From: an uncultured Erysipelotrichaceae bacterium
GTDB lineage: Bacteria; Bacillota_I; Bacilli_A; Erysipelotrichales; Coprobacillaceae
DNA length: 5,587 bases
Reading direction: 5' to 3'
NCBI GenBank assembly: GCA_945981915.1
Contig: CAMFRJ010000104.1
Location: 1-5,587 of the forward strand
The notes under the pieces were generated by a model. The model was not told where the DNA came from. It worked only from the letters and a program-made list of their open reading frames with translations, and searched no databases. Position 1 is the first letter of the stretch. Each line of letters begins with the position of its first letter. Positions 1 through 5,498 of the stretch are shown here, piece by piece. The translations under genes were made by a program, and so were the position numbers.

Positions 1-42
1 TCGCCTTAGTCTCGTGGGCTCGGAGATGTGTATAAGAGACAG
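1..42 (+). other. Illumina Nextera adapter contamination (i7 index + Read 2 transposase adapter)
   Basis: Bases 1-8 (TCGCCTTA) match the adapter-orientation sequence of Nextera i7 index N701. Bases 9-23 (GTCTCGTGGGCTCGG) match the Nextera Read 2 overhang. Bases 24-42 (AGATGTGTATAAGAGACAG) are the 19-bp Tn5 mosaic end used in tagmentation. The three parts are in the exact order and spacing of a library adapter, so this is untrimmed synthetic sequence at a contig end and not a chromosomal transposon end. Native DNA starts at 43. The identification rests on remembered kit sequences, which match perfectly over the whole stretch. Confidence 0.97.
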
Positions 43-49
43 ATATTAG

Positions 50-55
50 AAAGGA
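50..55 (+). promoter_or_regulatory. Ribosome binding site that decides the first gene's start
   Basis: AAAGGA lies 8 nt upstream of the ATG at 64 and falls wholly within native sequence. It supports that ATG over the in-frame GTG at 28, which is inside the adapter, and over the ATG at 55, which overlaps this purine run and has no spacing. Only 21 native bases precede the ATG, so a longer, truncated gene cannot be fully excluded. Confidence 0.55.
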
Positions 56-63
56 TGATAGAC

Positions 64-429
64 ATGGGATTTGTTTGGTCAACAAATGAAGTTTCTAAAA
101 AAACAGTCACAATTTATAGCACAAATATCACTTTAAATACAGCTGCCTGTAAACATTTTGAAAATGTTCAATATGTTTTATTAGGATTAGATAAAGACAA
201 ACATTTATTAGGAATCAAACCAGTTGATAAAAATGCACTCAATGAGGGGATTTATCCAAAAGATCAATTACACCGTATCTCTATTGGAAAAAGTTATGGT
301 CGAATTTCTAATAAGAATTTTATCGATCAATTAGCAGAAGAATACAATCTAGATTTTAATGATAAACAAGGATTAAAATATACTGCAAAATTTGATGTCG
401 TACATCAGATTTTAATAGTCAATCTATAG
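64..429 (+). CDS. Conserved-looking hypothetical protein, first gene of the NfeD/SPFH operon
   Basis: I do not recognise a named family. The 121-aa product has no signal peptide or membrane segment and is probably cytosolic. Its first half alternates likely strands and a helix (VTIYSTNITLN at about 15-25, then FENVQYVLLGLDKD at about 32-45 and GIKPVD at 50-55), loosely recalling small AbrB-like beta modules; that comparison is only an impression. The second half has a SIGKSYGRISNKNFID stretch (73-88) and a short C-terminal strand (ILIVNL). ATG 64 is chosen because AAAGGA stands 8 nt upstream; reading back to GTG 28 would translate adapter sequence. The stop codon TAG overlaps the AGGAGGGG ribosome binding site of the NfeD gene, whose start is 13 nt further on, so the two genes are almost certainly cotranscribed and possibly translationally coupled. 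The upstream promoter lies outside native sequence. Confidence is good that the gene is real and low on its function. Confidence 0.75.
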   Translation: MGFVWSTNEVSKKTVTIYSTNITLNTAACKHFENVQYVLLGLDKDKHLLGIKPVDKNALNEGIYPKDQLHRISIGKSYGRISNKNFIDQLAEEYNLDFNDKQGLKYTAKFDVVHQILIVNL

Positions 430-442
430 GAGGGGATAGAAA

Positions 443-871
443 ATGATGTTATGGATTTGGCTTGGTATTACTATTGTAGCAGCAATTATCGAACTGATCA
501 CCACTGATTTAGTCAGTATTTGGTTTGCAGCTGGTGGCTTAGCTGCTACAATCACCTATTTACTGCATGCCAGTCAAACAGTACAGATTGTTGTTTTTGT
601 TATCGTCAGTGTTATTTTTATCATCGTTGCCAGACCACTTGCAAAACAATATTTACGTACAAATATTGTGAGCACCAATTATGATCGTGTCATCGGTCAA
701 CATGGTTTGGTCTTAAAAAAGATAGATGCTGATACGAGAGGCGAAGTCAAAGTCTTATCTACACAATGGTCTGCTTGCAGTATTGACAATTCAACTTTAG
801 AAGTTGGTGATTATTGTGAAATTCTTGCTGTTGAAGGCGCTCATTTAGTTGTTAGAAAAATAGAAAAATAA
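443..871 (+). CDS. Short NfeD-family membrane protein (OB-fold, SPFH partner)
   Basis: This 142-aa protein has the architecture of short NfeD proteins: an N-terminal membrane module followed by a soluble beta-barrel. Hydrophobic segments lie at about 3-20, 24-41 and 47-63. After the basic membrane-exit stretch RPLAKQYLR (64-72) comes the OB-fold domain, about 78-140, with the family-typical DRVIGQHGLV, the TQWSACS stretch around W109 and VGDYCEILAVEG near the end. It lacks the ClpP-like serine protease domain of long NfeD proteins, so it is not expected to be a peptidase. In known systems the NfeD OB-fold partners SPFH/stomatin proteins in membrane microdomains or membrane quality control, and an SPFH gene follows after 11 nt. 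ATG 443 has AGGAGGGG 7 nt upstream; the second ATG at 446 is a possible alternative. The family call is confident; the precise role is inferred. Confidence 0.9.
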   Translation: MMLWIWLGITIVAAIIELITTDLVSIWFAAGGLAATITYLLHASQTVQIVVFVIVSVIFIIVARPLAKQYLRTNIVSTNYDRVIGQHGLVLKKIDADTRGEVKVLSTQWSACSIDNSTLEVGDYCEILAVEGAHLVVRKIEK

Positions 872-882
872 GGAGAAAAAAA

Positions 883-1794
883 ATGAATATTGGATTAATT
901 ATTTTAGTTGTTGTTTTGGTTTTCATTGTTGTATGTCTTATTGCGATGACAATTCGTATTGTTCCTCAATCACGAGCATATGTCATCGAAAGAATCGGTG
1001 CTTACAACAGAACATGTAATGTTGGTTTACACATTTTGGTTCCTTTCTTTGATCATGTTGCCAATAAAGTTTCTTTAAAAGAACAAGTCGTTGATTTTGC
1101 ACCACAACCTGTTATTACAAAAGATAACGTCACAATGCAAATAGATACGGTTGTTTATTACCAGATTACTGATCCTCGTTTATTTACTTATGGTGTTGAT
1201 CGACCAATTAACGCTATCGAAAACTTAACAGCAACAACTTTGCGTAATATCATTGGTGATCTTGAATTGGATGAAACATTGACATCACGTGATATTATTA
1301 ATTCTCGTATGAGAAGTATTCTTGATGAAGCGACTGATCCATGGGGAATTAAAGTACATCGTGTAGAAGTTAAAAACATCATTCCACCAAGAGATATTCA
1401 AGAAGCTATGGAAAAACAAATGCGTGCTGAACGTGAAAGACGTGAAGCTATCTTACAAGCTGAAGGTAAAAAAACAGCAGCTATTTTAAATGCTGAAGGT
1501 GATAAACAATCCATGATCTTAAGAGCAGAAGCTGAAAAAGAAGCTGCTATCGCTAAAGCTGAAGGTCAAGCAGAAGCTTTACGTTTGGTTTATGAAGCAC
1601 AAGCAAAAGGTATTACTTATATTAATGAAGCACATCCAGATCAAGCTTATGTCACATTACAAGGATTCAAAGCATTAGAAACATTATCTAAAGGTGATGC
1701 AACAAAGATCATCATTCCTAGTGAATTACAAGGTTTAGCTGGATTAGCAACAACATTAAAAGAAGTTGTCAGTGATAACAAAGAAAAACAATAA
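883..1794 (+). CDS. SPFH/Band 7 (stomatin/QmcA-like) membrane protein
   Basis: The 303-aa product matches the stomatin/QmcA branch of the SPFH (Band 7) superfamily in length and layout. Residues 3-24 form one hydrophobic anchor. The SPFH domain follows, from SRAYVIERIGAYNRT (30-44) through GLHILVPFFD (48-57), VSLKEQVVDF and the KDNVTMQIDTVVYYQITDP stretch (80-98). NIIPPRDIQEAM (165-176) is a typical family signature. From about 176 to 240 runs an Ala/Glu/Lys-rich helix with repeated AEG or AEA units (193, 204, 215, 226), expected to form the coiled coil driving oligomer or cage assembly. The C-terminus is short and polar. Such proteins scaffold membrane microdomains and modulate membrane proteases; that role is family knowledge, not visible here. 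ATG 883 has AGGAG 7 nt upstream and starts 11 nt after the NfeD stop. The gene closes the operon and is followed by a strong terminator. Confidence 0.95.
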   Translation: MNIGLIILVVVLVFIVVCLIAMTIRIVPQSRAYVIERIGAYNRTCNVGLHILVPFFDHVANKVSLKEQVVDFAPQPVITKDNVTMQIDTVVYYQITDPRLFTYGVDRPINAIENLTATTLRNIIGDLELDETLTSRDIINSRMRSILDEATDPWGIKVHRVEVKNIIPPRDIQEAMEKQMRAERERREAILQAEGKKTAAILNAEGDKQSMILRAEAEKEAAIAKAEGQAEALRLVYEAQAKGITYINEAHPDQAYVTLQGFKALETLSKGDATKIIIPSELQGLAGLATTLKEVVSDNKEKQ

Positions 1795-1800
1795 CTTATA

Positions 1801-1839
1801 GATATACGATAAGTATAAAAACTTATCGTATATTTTTTT
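1801..1839 (+). terminator. Rho-independent terminator of the NfeD/SPFH operon
   Basis: A perfect 13-bp stem (1802-1814 with 1821-1833), containing three G-C pairs, encloses a 6-nt loop and runs into seven T residues (1833-1839). It begins 7 nt after the SPFH stop codon. It separates the SPFH operon from asnB, although some readthrough into asnB is possible because only 31 nt remain before its start codon. Confidence 0.9.
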
Positions 1840-1870
1840 ATGTCTTTCATATATTATACGGGGTGATTAT

Positions 1871-3685
1871 ATGTGTGGTATTTTGTGTCTAGCAAATCAA
1901 AATAGAAACTTACTAGAAGAAAGTGCAAAATTTCAAGAAATGTTAAAATTATTAAATCATAGAGGTCCTGATGACATGCGTACATCTTTACATCAACATG
2001 TATTATTAGGACACTGTCGTTTATCAATTATTGATTTAAAAGGTGGACGCCAACCTTTTGAATACACGTATCAAGGAATTCATTATCGTATTGTTTTTAA
2101 TGGCGAAATTTATAATATGAATGCATTAAAAAAGAAATTGATCGATGAAGGATTTCATTTTTCTAGTCAAAGTGATAGTGAGGTCCTCTTGGTGAGTTTT
2201 ATTGCTTATCGAGAAAAATGTTTGAATATGTTGGATGGTATTTTTGCCTTTGTGATTGCTTATGAAGACAAGATTTTTGCAGCAAGAGATCATTTAGGTG
2301 TTAAACCCCTCTACTATTACTTTGAAAATAATGAACTGCTCATTGCTAGTGAAATCAAATCCATTTTACTTTATTTAGGAAAAAGTATTGTTGATAAAGA
2401 TGGTATTAGAGAACTACTTGGTTTAGGTCCTAGTTTATCTCCTGGAAAAACCTTATATAAAAATATATATTGTTTAAGACCTGCACATTATTTGTTTCTA
2501 TATGATAATCAATTAGATATTGAAAGATATTGGATTCCTATCAAAAAAGAACATCAACTCAGTTATGAAGAATCTGTTCAGGATGTCAGAGCTTTGATCA
2601 ATCAAAGTATCCAAAGACAATTATTGAGTGACGTTCCTATTTCCTGTATGTTATCAGGGGGATTAGATTCAAGCATCATTACTGCTGTCTCTAGTCAATA
2701 TGTCAATCATCTTTCAACCTATAGTATTGATTATTTGGATCAAGACAAATATTTTAAACCCTATGATTATCAAATGACAAGAGATAGCGACTACATTGAT
2801 AGTATGGTCAAAAGATATCATACCAATCATAACAATGTTGTTCTTTCACAAAAGAATTTAATTATGTTTTTAAAACAAAGTCTCATTGCCAGAGATAGTC
2901 CAGGGATGGCTGATATCGATTCTAGTTTCTTACTTTTCTGTAAAGAAATTAGCAGAAATCATAAAGTTGTCTTATCAGGAGAATGTGCTGATGAAATATT
3001 TGGGGGATATCCTTGGTTTTACAAAGAAGAATTGTATAGCATTGATTGTTTCCCTTGGATTCGAGATATTGATAAAAGATTAGATTTAGTCAATGATAAA
3101 ATCAAAACATTAAATATTAAGGAATATGTCTTCAATAGGTATCGCCAAAGCCTAGATGAGATTGATTATCTCGATTATAGTTTCTACGATACCAACAAGC
3201 GTAAGATGATTTATCTTGATATTGAATGGTTCATGCAAACACTGTTAACGCGTAGTGACAGCCAATCCATGTATAATGCCGTTGAACTAAGAGTTCCTTT
3301 TGCCTCTAAGGATATCGTGGAATATATGTATAATGTTCCTTGGGAATATATGTACCATAACCACCAAGAAAAAGCGATCTTACGAGATGCCTTTAAAGAT
3401 TTTCTACCAGAAGATATTTATAAAAGAAAAAAGAATCCCTATCCTAAGACTCATTCTCCATTTTATTTGACTTATATCAAAAATTTAATGTTGGAAACAC
3501 TTCATGATAAAAATAATATTTTATATCAATTGTTTGATATGAAAAAATTGGAACATTTTATTCACAATAGTGAAACAATTGATGTTCCATGGTTTGGACA
3601 ATTAATGATGGGGCCTCAATTATTAGCTTATTTCTATCAAATCTATATATGGGGGAAAATATATCATATAGAATTAGAACTATAA
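1871..3685 (+). CDS. asnB: Asparagine synthetase, glutamine-hydrolysing
   Basis: The enzyme converts aspartate, glutamine and ATP into asparagine, glutamate, AMP and PPi in the cytosol. The 604-aa length is normal for Bacillota AsnB. The N-terminal class II glutaminase domain (about 2-200) has the catalytic Cys2 in MCGI, exposed after Met removal, plus NHRGPDD (29-35), the CRLSIIDL stretch with Arg50, FNGEIYN (76-82) and SDSE (101-104). The synthetase domain carries the ATP-pyrophosphatase PP-loop SGGLDSS (262-268), RDSPGMADIDSS (341-352), SGECADEIFGGY (369-380) and ELRVPF (472-477). Cys372 stands where many AsnB proteins have Gly, which I regard as a tolerated lineage variant. All expected catalytic motifs are present and the frame is intact, so it should be active. 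GGGGTGAT (1860-1867) precedes the ATG as ribosome binding site. No convincing promoter was found between the upstream terminator and the start. Its last codons overlap the convergent gene at 3680. Confidence 0.97.
   Translation: MCGILCLANQNRNLLEESAKFQEMLKLLNHRGPDDMRTSLHQHVLLGHCRLSIIDLKGGRQPFEYTYQGIHYRIVFNGEIYNMNALKKKLIDEGFHFSSQSDSEVLLVSFIAYREKCLNMLDGIFAFVIAYEDKIFAARDHLGVKPLYYYFENNELLIASEIKSILLYLGKSIVDKDGIRELLGLGPSLSPGKTLYKNIYCLRPAHYLFLYDNQLDIERYWIPIKKEHQLSYEESVQDVRALINQSIQRQLLSDVPISCMLSGGLDSSIITAVSSQYVNHLSTYSIDYLDQDKYFKPYDYQMTRDSDYIDSMVKRYHTNHNNVVLSQKNLIMFLKQSLIARDSPGMADIDSSFLLFCKEISRNHKVVLSGECADEIFGGYPWFYKEELYSIDCFPWIRDIDKRLDLVNDKIKTLNIKEYVFNRYRQSLDEIDYLDYSFYDTNKRKMIYLDIEWFMQTLLTRSDSQSMYNAVELRVPFASKDIVEYMYNVPWEYMYHNHQEKAILRDAFKDFLPEDIYKRKKNPYPKTHSPFYLTYIKNLMLETLHDKNNILYQLFDMKKLEHFIHNSETIDVPWFGQLMMGPQLLAYFYQIYIWGKIYHIELEL
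3542..3589 (-). terminator. Candidate intrinsic terminator for the minus-strand hypothetical gene, inside asnB
   Basis: Read on the minus strand, TGGAACAT (3589-3582) pairs with ATGTTCCA (3556-3549). A nested 5-bp hairpin (3574-3570 with 3565-3561) sits between them, and a six-T run follows (3547-3542). It lies about 90 nt beyond the stop of the 3680-4054 gene. The large internal loop and its position in coding DNA make it a candidate only; chance is possible. Confidence 0.35.
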
Positions 3686-3700
3686 AAGTTCTAATTCTAT
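3668..3700. repeat. Perfect inverted repeat spanning both convergent stop codons
   Basis: Bases 3668-3681 pair perfectly with 3687-3700 (14 bp) around a 5-nt loop. The repeat contains the asnB stop (3683-3685) and the stop of the opposing gene (3680-3682). Neither side is followed by a good T-tract (TTCATTTCG on plus, ATGATATATTTTCC on minus), so it is more likely a 3'-end-stabilising hairpin or remnant terminator than the main terminator. Confidence 0.8.
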
Positions 3701-4054
3701 TTCATTTCGTAAATGAATATCTTTAAGATATTCATTTTTTATCATCAGTTTCTTACCAGAAACTCTGATAAAATCAATATCCTTTGTATATTCCTTTAAG
3801 GCTTTATAAAAATCAAGACGAATAATTCCATATTGTATTGTTCCCTCTAATTCAATGATCAAATCCCCATCAAGATAAACTTTACCGACAGCATTAATTT
3901 TTGTTTCAACACGATAATAATCAAAACAAAGTTTTAAATAAAGCAAGTCTTGAATCGTAATCTTCACATCTTTCAATACAATTTGTTGATAATGACAATA
4001 CCTTTCATAAAGAATCCATACTAGTTTTTCTAAAGATTTTGCATCTATTTTCAT
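3680..4054 (-). CDS. Hypothetical protein, 124 aa, convergent with asnB
   Basis: I do not recognise this gene. The 124-aa product has no membrane segment or signal peptide. Residues 5-25 look helical and amphipathic (SLEKLVWILYERYCHYQQ). Residues 28-80 look beta-rich, with KVYLDGDLIIELEGTIQYGIIRLDFYKAL at 58-86 as the most distinctive part. The alternating hydrophobic strands faintly recall beta-rich lipid-binding-type domains (DUF2140/YpmS-like), but I would not annotate it so without a profile search. ATG 4054 is preceded by GGTGAG, a plausible ribosome binding site. The symporter terminator lies just upstream, so the gene probably has its own start of transcription. The last 20 or so residues are encoded by two inverted repeats, one of them the asnB terminator, so this tail may be an evolutionary read-through extension. 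The long open frame and its ribosome binding site argue for a real gene. Confidence 0.7.
   Translation of the reverse strand: MKIDAKSLEKLVWILYERYCHYQQIVLKDVKITIQDLLYLKLCFDYYRVETKINAVGKVYLDGDLIIELEGTIQYGIIRLDFYKALKEYTKDIDFIRVSGKKLMIKNEYLKDIHLRNEIELELL
3711..3740 (+). terminator. Rho-independent terminator of asnB, inside the convergent gene
   Basis: Bases 3711-3723 are perfectly complementary to 3725-3737; allowing a realistic 5-nt loop (3722-3726) leaves an 11-bp stem. Six T residues follow (3735-3740) on the plus strand. It lies 26 nt after the asnB stop and within the last codons of the minus-strand gene. The stem is A-T rich with only two G-C pairs, so efficiency may be moderate. Confidence 0.75.
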
Positions 4055-4068
4055 GATCTCACCATTAC

Positions 4069-4074
4069 ATTATA
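4069..4074 (-). promoter_or_regulatory. Candidate -10 box for the 3680-4054 gene
   Basis: A perfect TATAAT on the minus strand stands 14 nt before the ATG at 4054. Transcription would begin near 4062, at or next to GGTGAG, giving a leader of only about 8-10 nt. No good -35 box is seen at 16-18 nt because the symporter terminator T-tract occupies that space. Evidence is weak but the location is sensible. Confidence 0.35.
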
Positions 4075-4081
4075 TGCAACT

Positions 4082-4115
4082 AAAAAAAAGTATTGATATC
4101 ATTTGATCAATACTT
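4082..4115 (-). terminator. Rho-independent terminator of the symporter gene
   Basis: On the minus strand a perfect 10-bp stem (4115-4106 with 4097-4088) encloses an 8-nt loop and runs into eight T residues (4089-4082). The 5' arm includes the symporter's last codons and its TGA stop (4107-4109). It isolates the symporter transcript from the hypothetical gene downstream. Confidence 0.85.
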
Positions 4116-5444
4116 ACTTATATCATTTTCAAAATACCGTTTAGTTTCTTCAATGATTATTTTCCTAAGCCCAATCAAACCGATAAGATTAGGAATAGCC
4201 ATACAACCATTAACAATGTCAGCTAAAATAAAAATAAAGTCAATAGACATAAAAGGTCCCATGGCAATAAAAAGAATATAGATGATTTTATAATAAGAAA
4301 TTGCTTTTAATCCTTTGAGATAATAAACACATCTTTCACCATAATAATTCCAACCGATGATCGTTGTAAAAGCAAAAAATACTAAACCAATATTGACAAT
4401 ATATTTACCAATATAAGGAATTATTAAGCCAACTTCAAATGCATGTGTTGTCATAGCAGCACCAGTCAATCCTGTTACATGAGAATTTGTCAAAAGAATA
4501 GCTAACCCTGTCATCGTACAAATCACAATCGTATCAATAAATGTTCCTGTCATGGAAACCAAACCTTGTTCAACACAAGAATCACTCTTTGCTGCAGCAG
4601 CCGCTATTGGCGCACTTCCTAAACCACTTTCATTAGAAAAAATACCTCTACTAATTCCTTTTTGAATAGCAATACCTATACTTCCTCCAAAAGCTGCTTT
4701 TGGTAAAAATGCTGATTGAATCACTAAACCAATTGTTTGTGGTAAAATAGGAAGATGTGTAATTAAGATGATGATCACTCCACTAATGTAAAGAACACAC
4801 ATAAGAGGAATTATTTTTTCAGCAACAGAAGCAATTCTTTTGATTCCACCAATAGTAATAAACGCCGTACAAAGCGTAAGGATAATTGCAGTAACATAAT
4901 GAGGAATATGAAAAGACAAAGATAATGCTTCAGATATTGATTTCACTTGTGTAAAAGTTCCAATTCCTAAAAGAGCAACTGCTACCCCAAAAAAGGCAAA
5001 TAATTTAGCTAAAAATTGATTTCCTAGTCCTTTTTCTAAATAATACATCGGACCACCCGCCATTTGCCCATGTTCATCTTTAACACGATAACGAATAGCT
5101 AACAAGCCTTCCGCATATTTTGTAGCCATTCCAAAAAAAGCAGATACCCACATCCAAAATAATGCTCCCGGACCACCTGCAGAGATAGCCGTTGCAACAC
5201 CTACAATGTTTCCAGTTCCAATAGTTGAAGATAATGCTGTACATAAAGCCTGGAAACTAGAGACATCCCCCGTTTCTTGATCCTGTTTTTTAAAGACGCA
5301 AGAAAAAGCTAGTTTCAATCTTTTTAATTGTATAAACTTTAGCCGATAGGTAAAGTATATTCCTGTTCCCAAAAGCAAAACGATTAATGGCATACCCCAC
5401 ACCAATTCATTAATCTTGACAAGTATATCTGTTAAATATTGCAT
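4107..5444 (-). CDS. Sodium:alanine/glycine symporter, AGCS (AlsT/DagA-like) family
   Basis: This inner-membrane carrier imports alanine and/or glycine with sodium. The 445-aa length is normal for the family, with about ten to eleven hydrophobic segments, the first at about 17-33. GGPGALFWMWVSAFFG (90-105) fits the AGCS family signature. Other family landmarks are SSTIGTGNIVG (72-82), MAGGPMYYLEKGLG (128-141), GIFSNESGLGSAP (267-279) followed by a polyalanine stretch, and GWNYYGE (364-370). The ATG at 5444 is chosen because AGGAGG lies 9 nt upstream and because homologues start close to the first helix. An in-frame upstream start at 5525 would add 27 residues translated from the riboswitch and is rejected. 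A glycine riboswitch in the leader points to glycine, or glycine and alanine, as physiological substrate. An intrinsic terminator overlaps the stop codon, so this is a single-gene transcript. I give no symbol because AGCS paralogues are hard to separate. Confidence 0.95.
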   Translation of the reverse strand: MQYLTDILVKINELVWGMPLIVLLLGTGIYFTYRLKFIQLKRLKLAFSCVFKKQDQETGDVSSFQALCTALSSTIGTGNIVGVATAISAGGPGALFWMWVSAFFGMATKYAEGLLAIRYRVKDEHGQMAGGPMYYLEKGLGNQFLAKLFAFFGVAVALLGIGTFTQVKSISEALSLSFHIPHYVTAIILTLCTAFITIGGIKRIASVAEKIIPLMCVLYISGVIIILITHLPILPQTIGLVIQSAFLPKAAFGGSIGIAIQKGISRGIFSNESGLGSAPIAAAAAKSDSCVEQGLVSMTGTFIDTIVICTMTGLAILLTNSHVTGLTGAAMTTHAFEVGLIIPYIGKYIVNIGLVFFAFTTIIGWNYYGERCVYYLKGLKAISYYKIIYILFIAMGPFMSIDFIFILADIVNGCMAIPNLIGLIGLRKIIIEETKRYFENDISKY

Positions 5445-5498
5445 AAAAAAATTCCTCCTAATCAATGAGTCGGAATCAATAATGAAAAAACTATATAT
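5445..5498 (-). promoter_or_regulatory. Riboswitch expression platform (leader between aptamer and symporter start)
   Basis: On the minus strand GATTCC (5477-5472) can pair with GGAATT (5455-5450), covering the end of the ribosome binding site, with T residues following (5451-5445). Separately, CAGTGA (5503-5498), the 3' arm of the aptamer P1 helix, can pair with TCATTG (5468-5463) using one G-U pair. These competing pairings could link glycine binding to initiation or, less likely given the short stem, to termination. The mechanism is inferred from pairing by eye. Confidence 0.45.
5454..5459 (-). promoter_or_regulatory. Ribosome binding site of the symporter
   Basis: A consensus AGGAGG lies 9 nt before the ATG at 5444 on the minus strand. 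It fixes the true start downstream of the riboswitch. Its last two G residues are part of the GGAATT arm of a possible sequestering hairpin. Confidence 0.9.

Noticed and set aside
24..42. Tn5 mosaic end as a genuine transposon or insertion sequence end
   Set aside because: It is contiguous with the Nextera overhang and an i7 index, and no transposase gene is present, so it is library adapter.
1188..1382. Minus-strand 64-aa open frame
   Set aside because: It lies wholly inside the SPFH gene on the opposite strand, has no recognisable family features and is best explained as a coding shadow.
1647..1850. Minus-strand 67-aa open frame
   Set aside because: It is antisense to the end of the SPFH gene and its terminator; the N-terminal part merely translates the terminator hairpin.
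1850..1860. TATATT/TATTAT/TATACG as a -10 box for asnB
   Set aside because: Transcription would start within or just before the ribosome binding site, and no -35-like hexamer lies at 16-18 nt spacing; A-T-rich sequence gives such matches by chance.
2886..3083. Plus-strand 65-aa open frame in another frame of asnB
   Set aside because: It is fully internal to a strongly conserved asnB with intact motifs and has no independent support.
4093..4281. Plus-strand 62-aa open frame
   Set aside because: It is antisense to the symporter C-terminus and starts within the symporter terminator, so it is a shadow.
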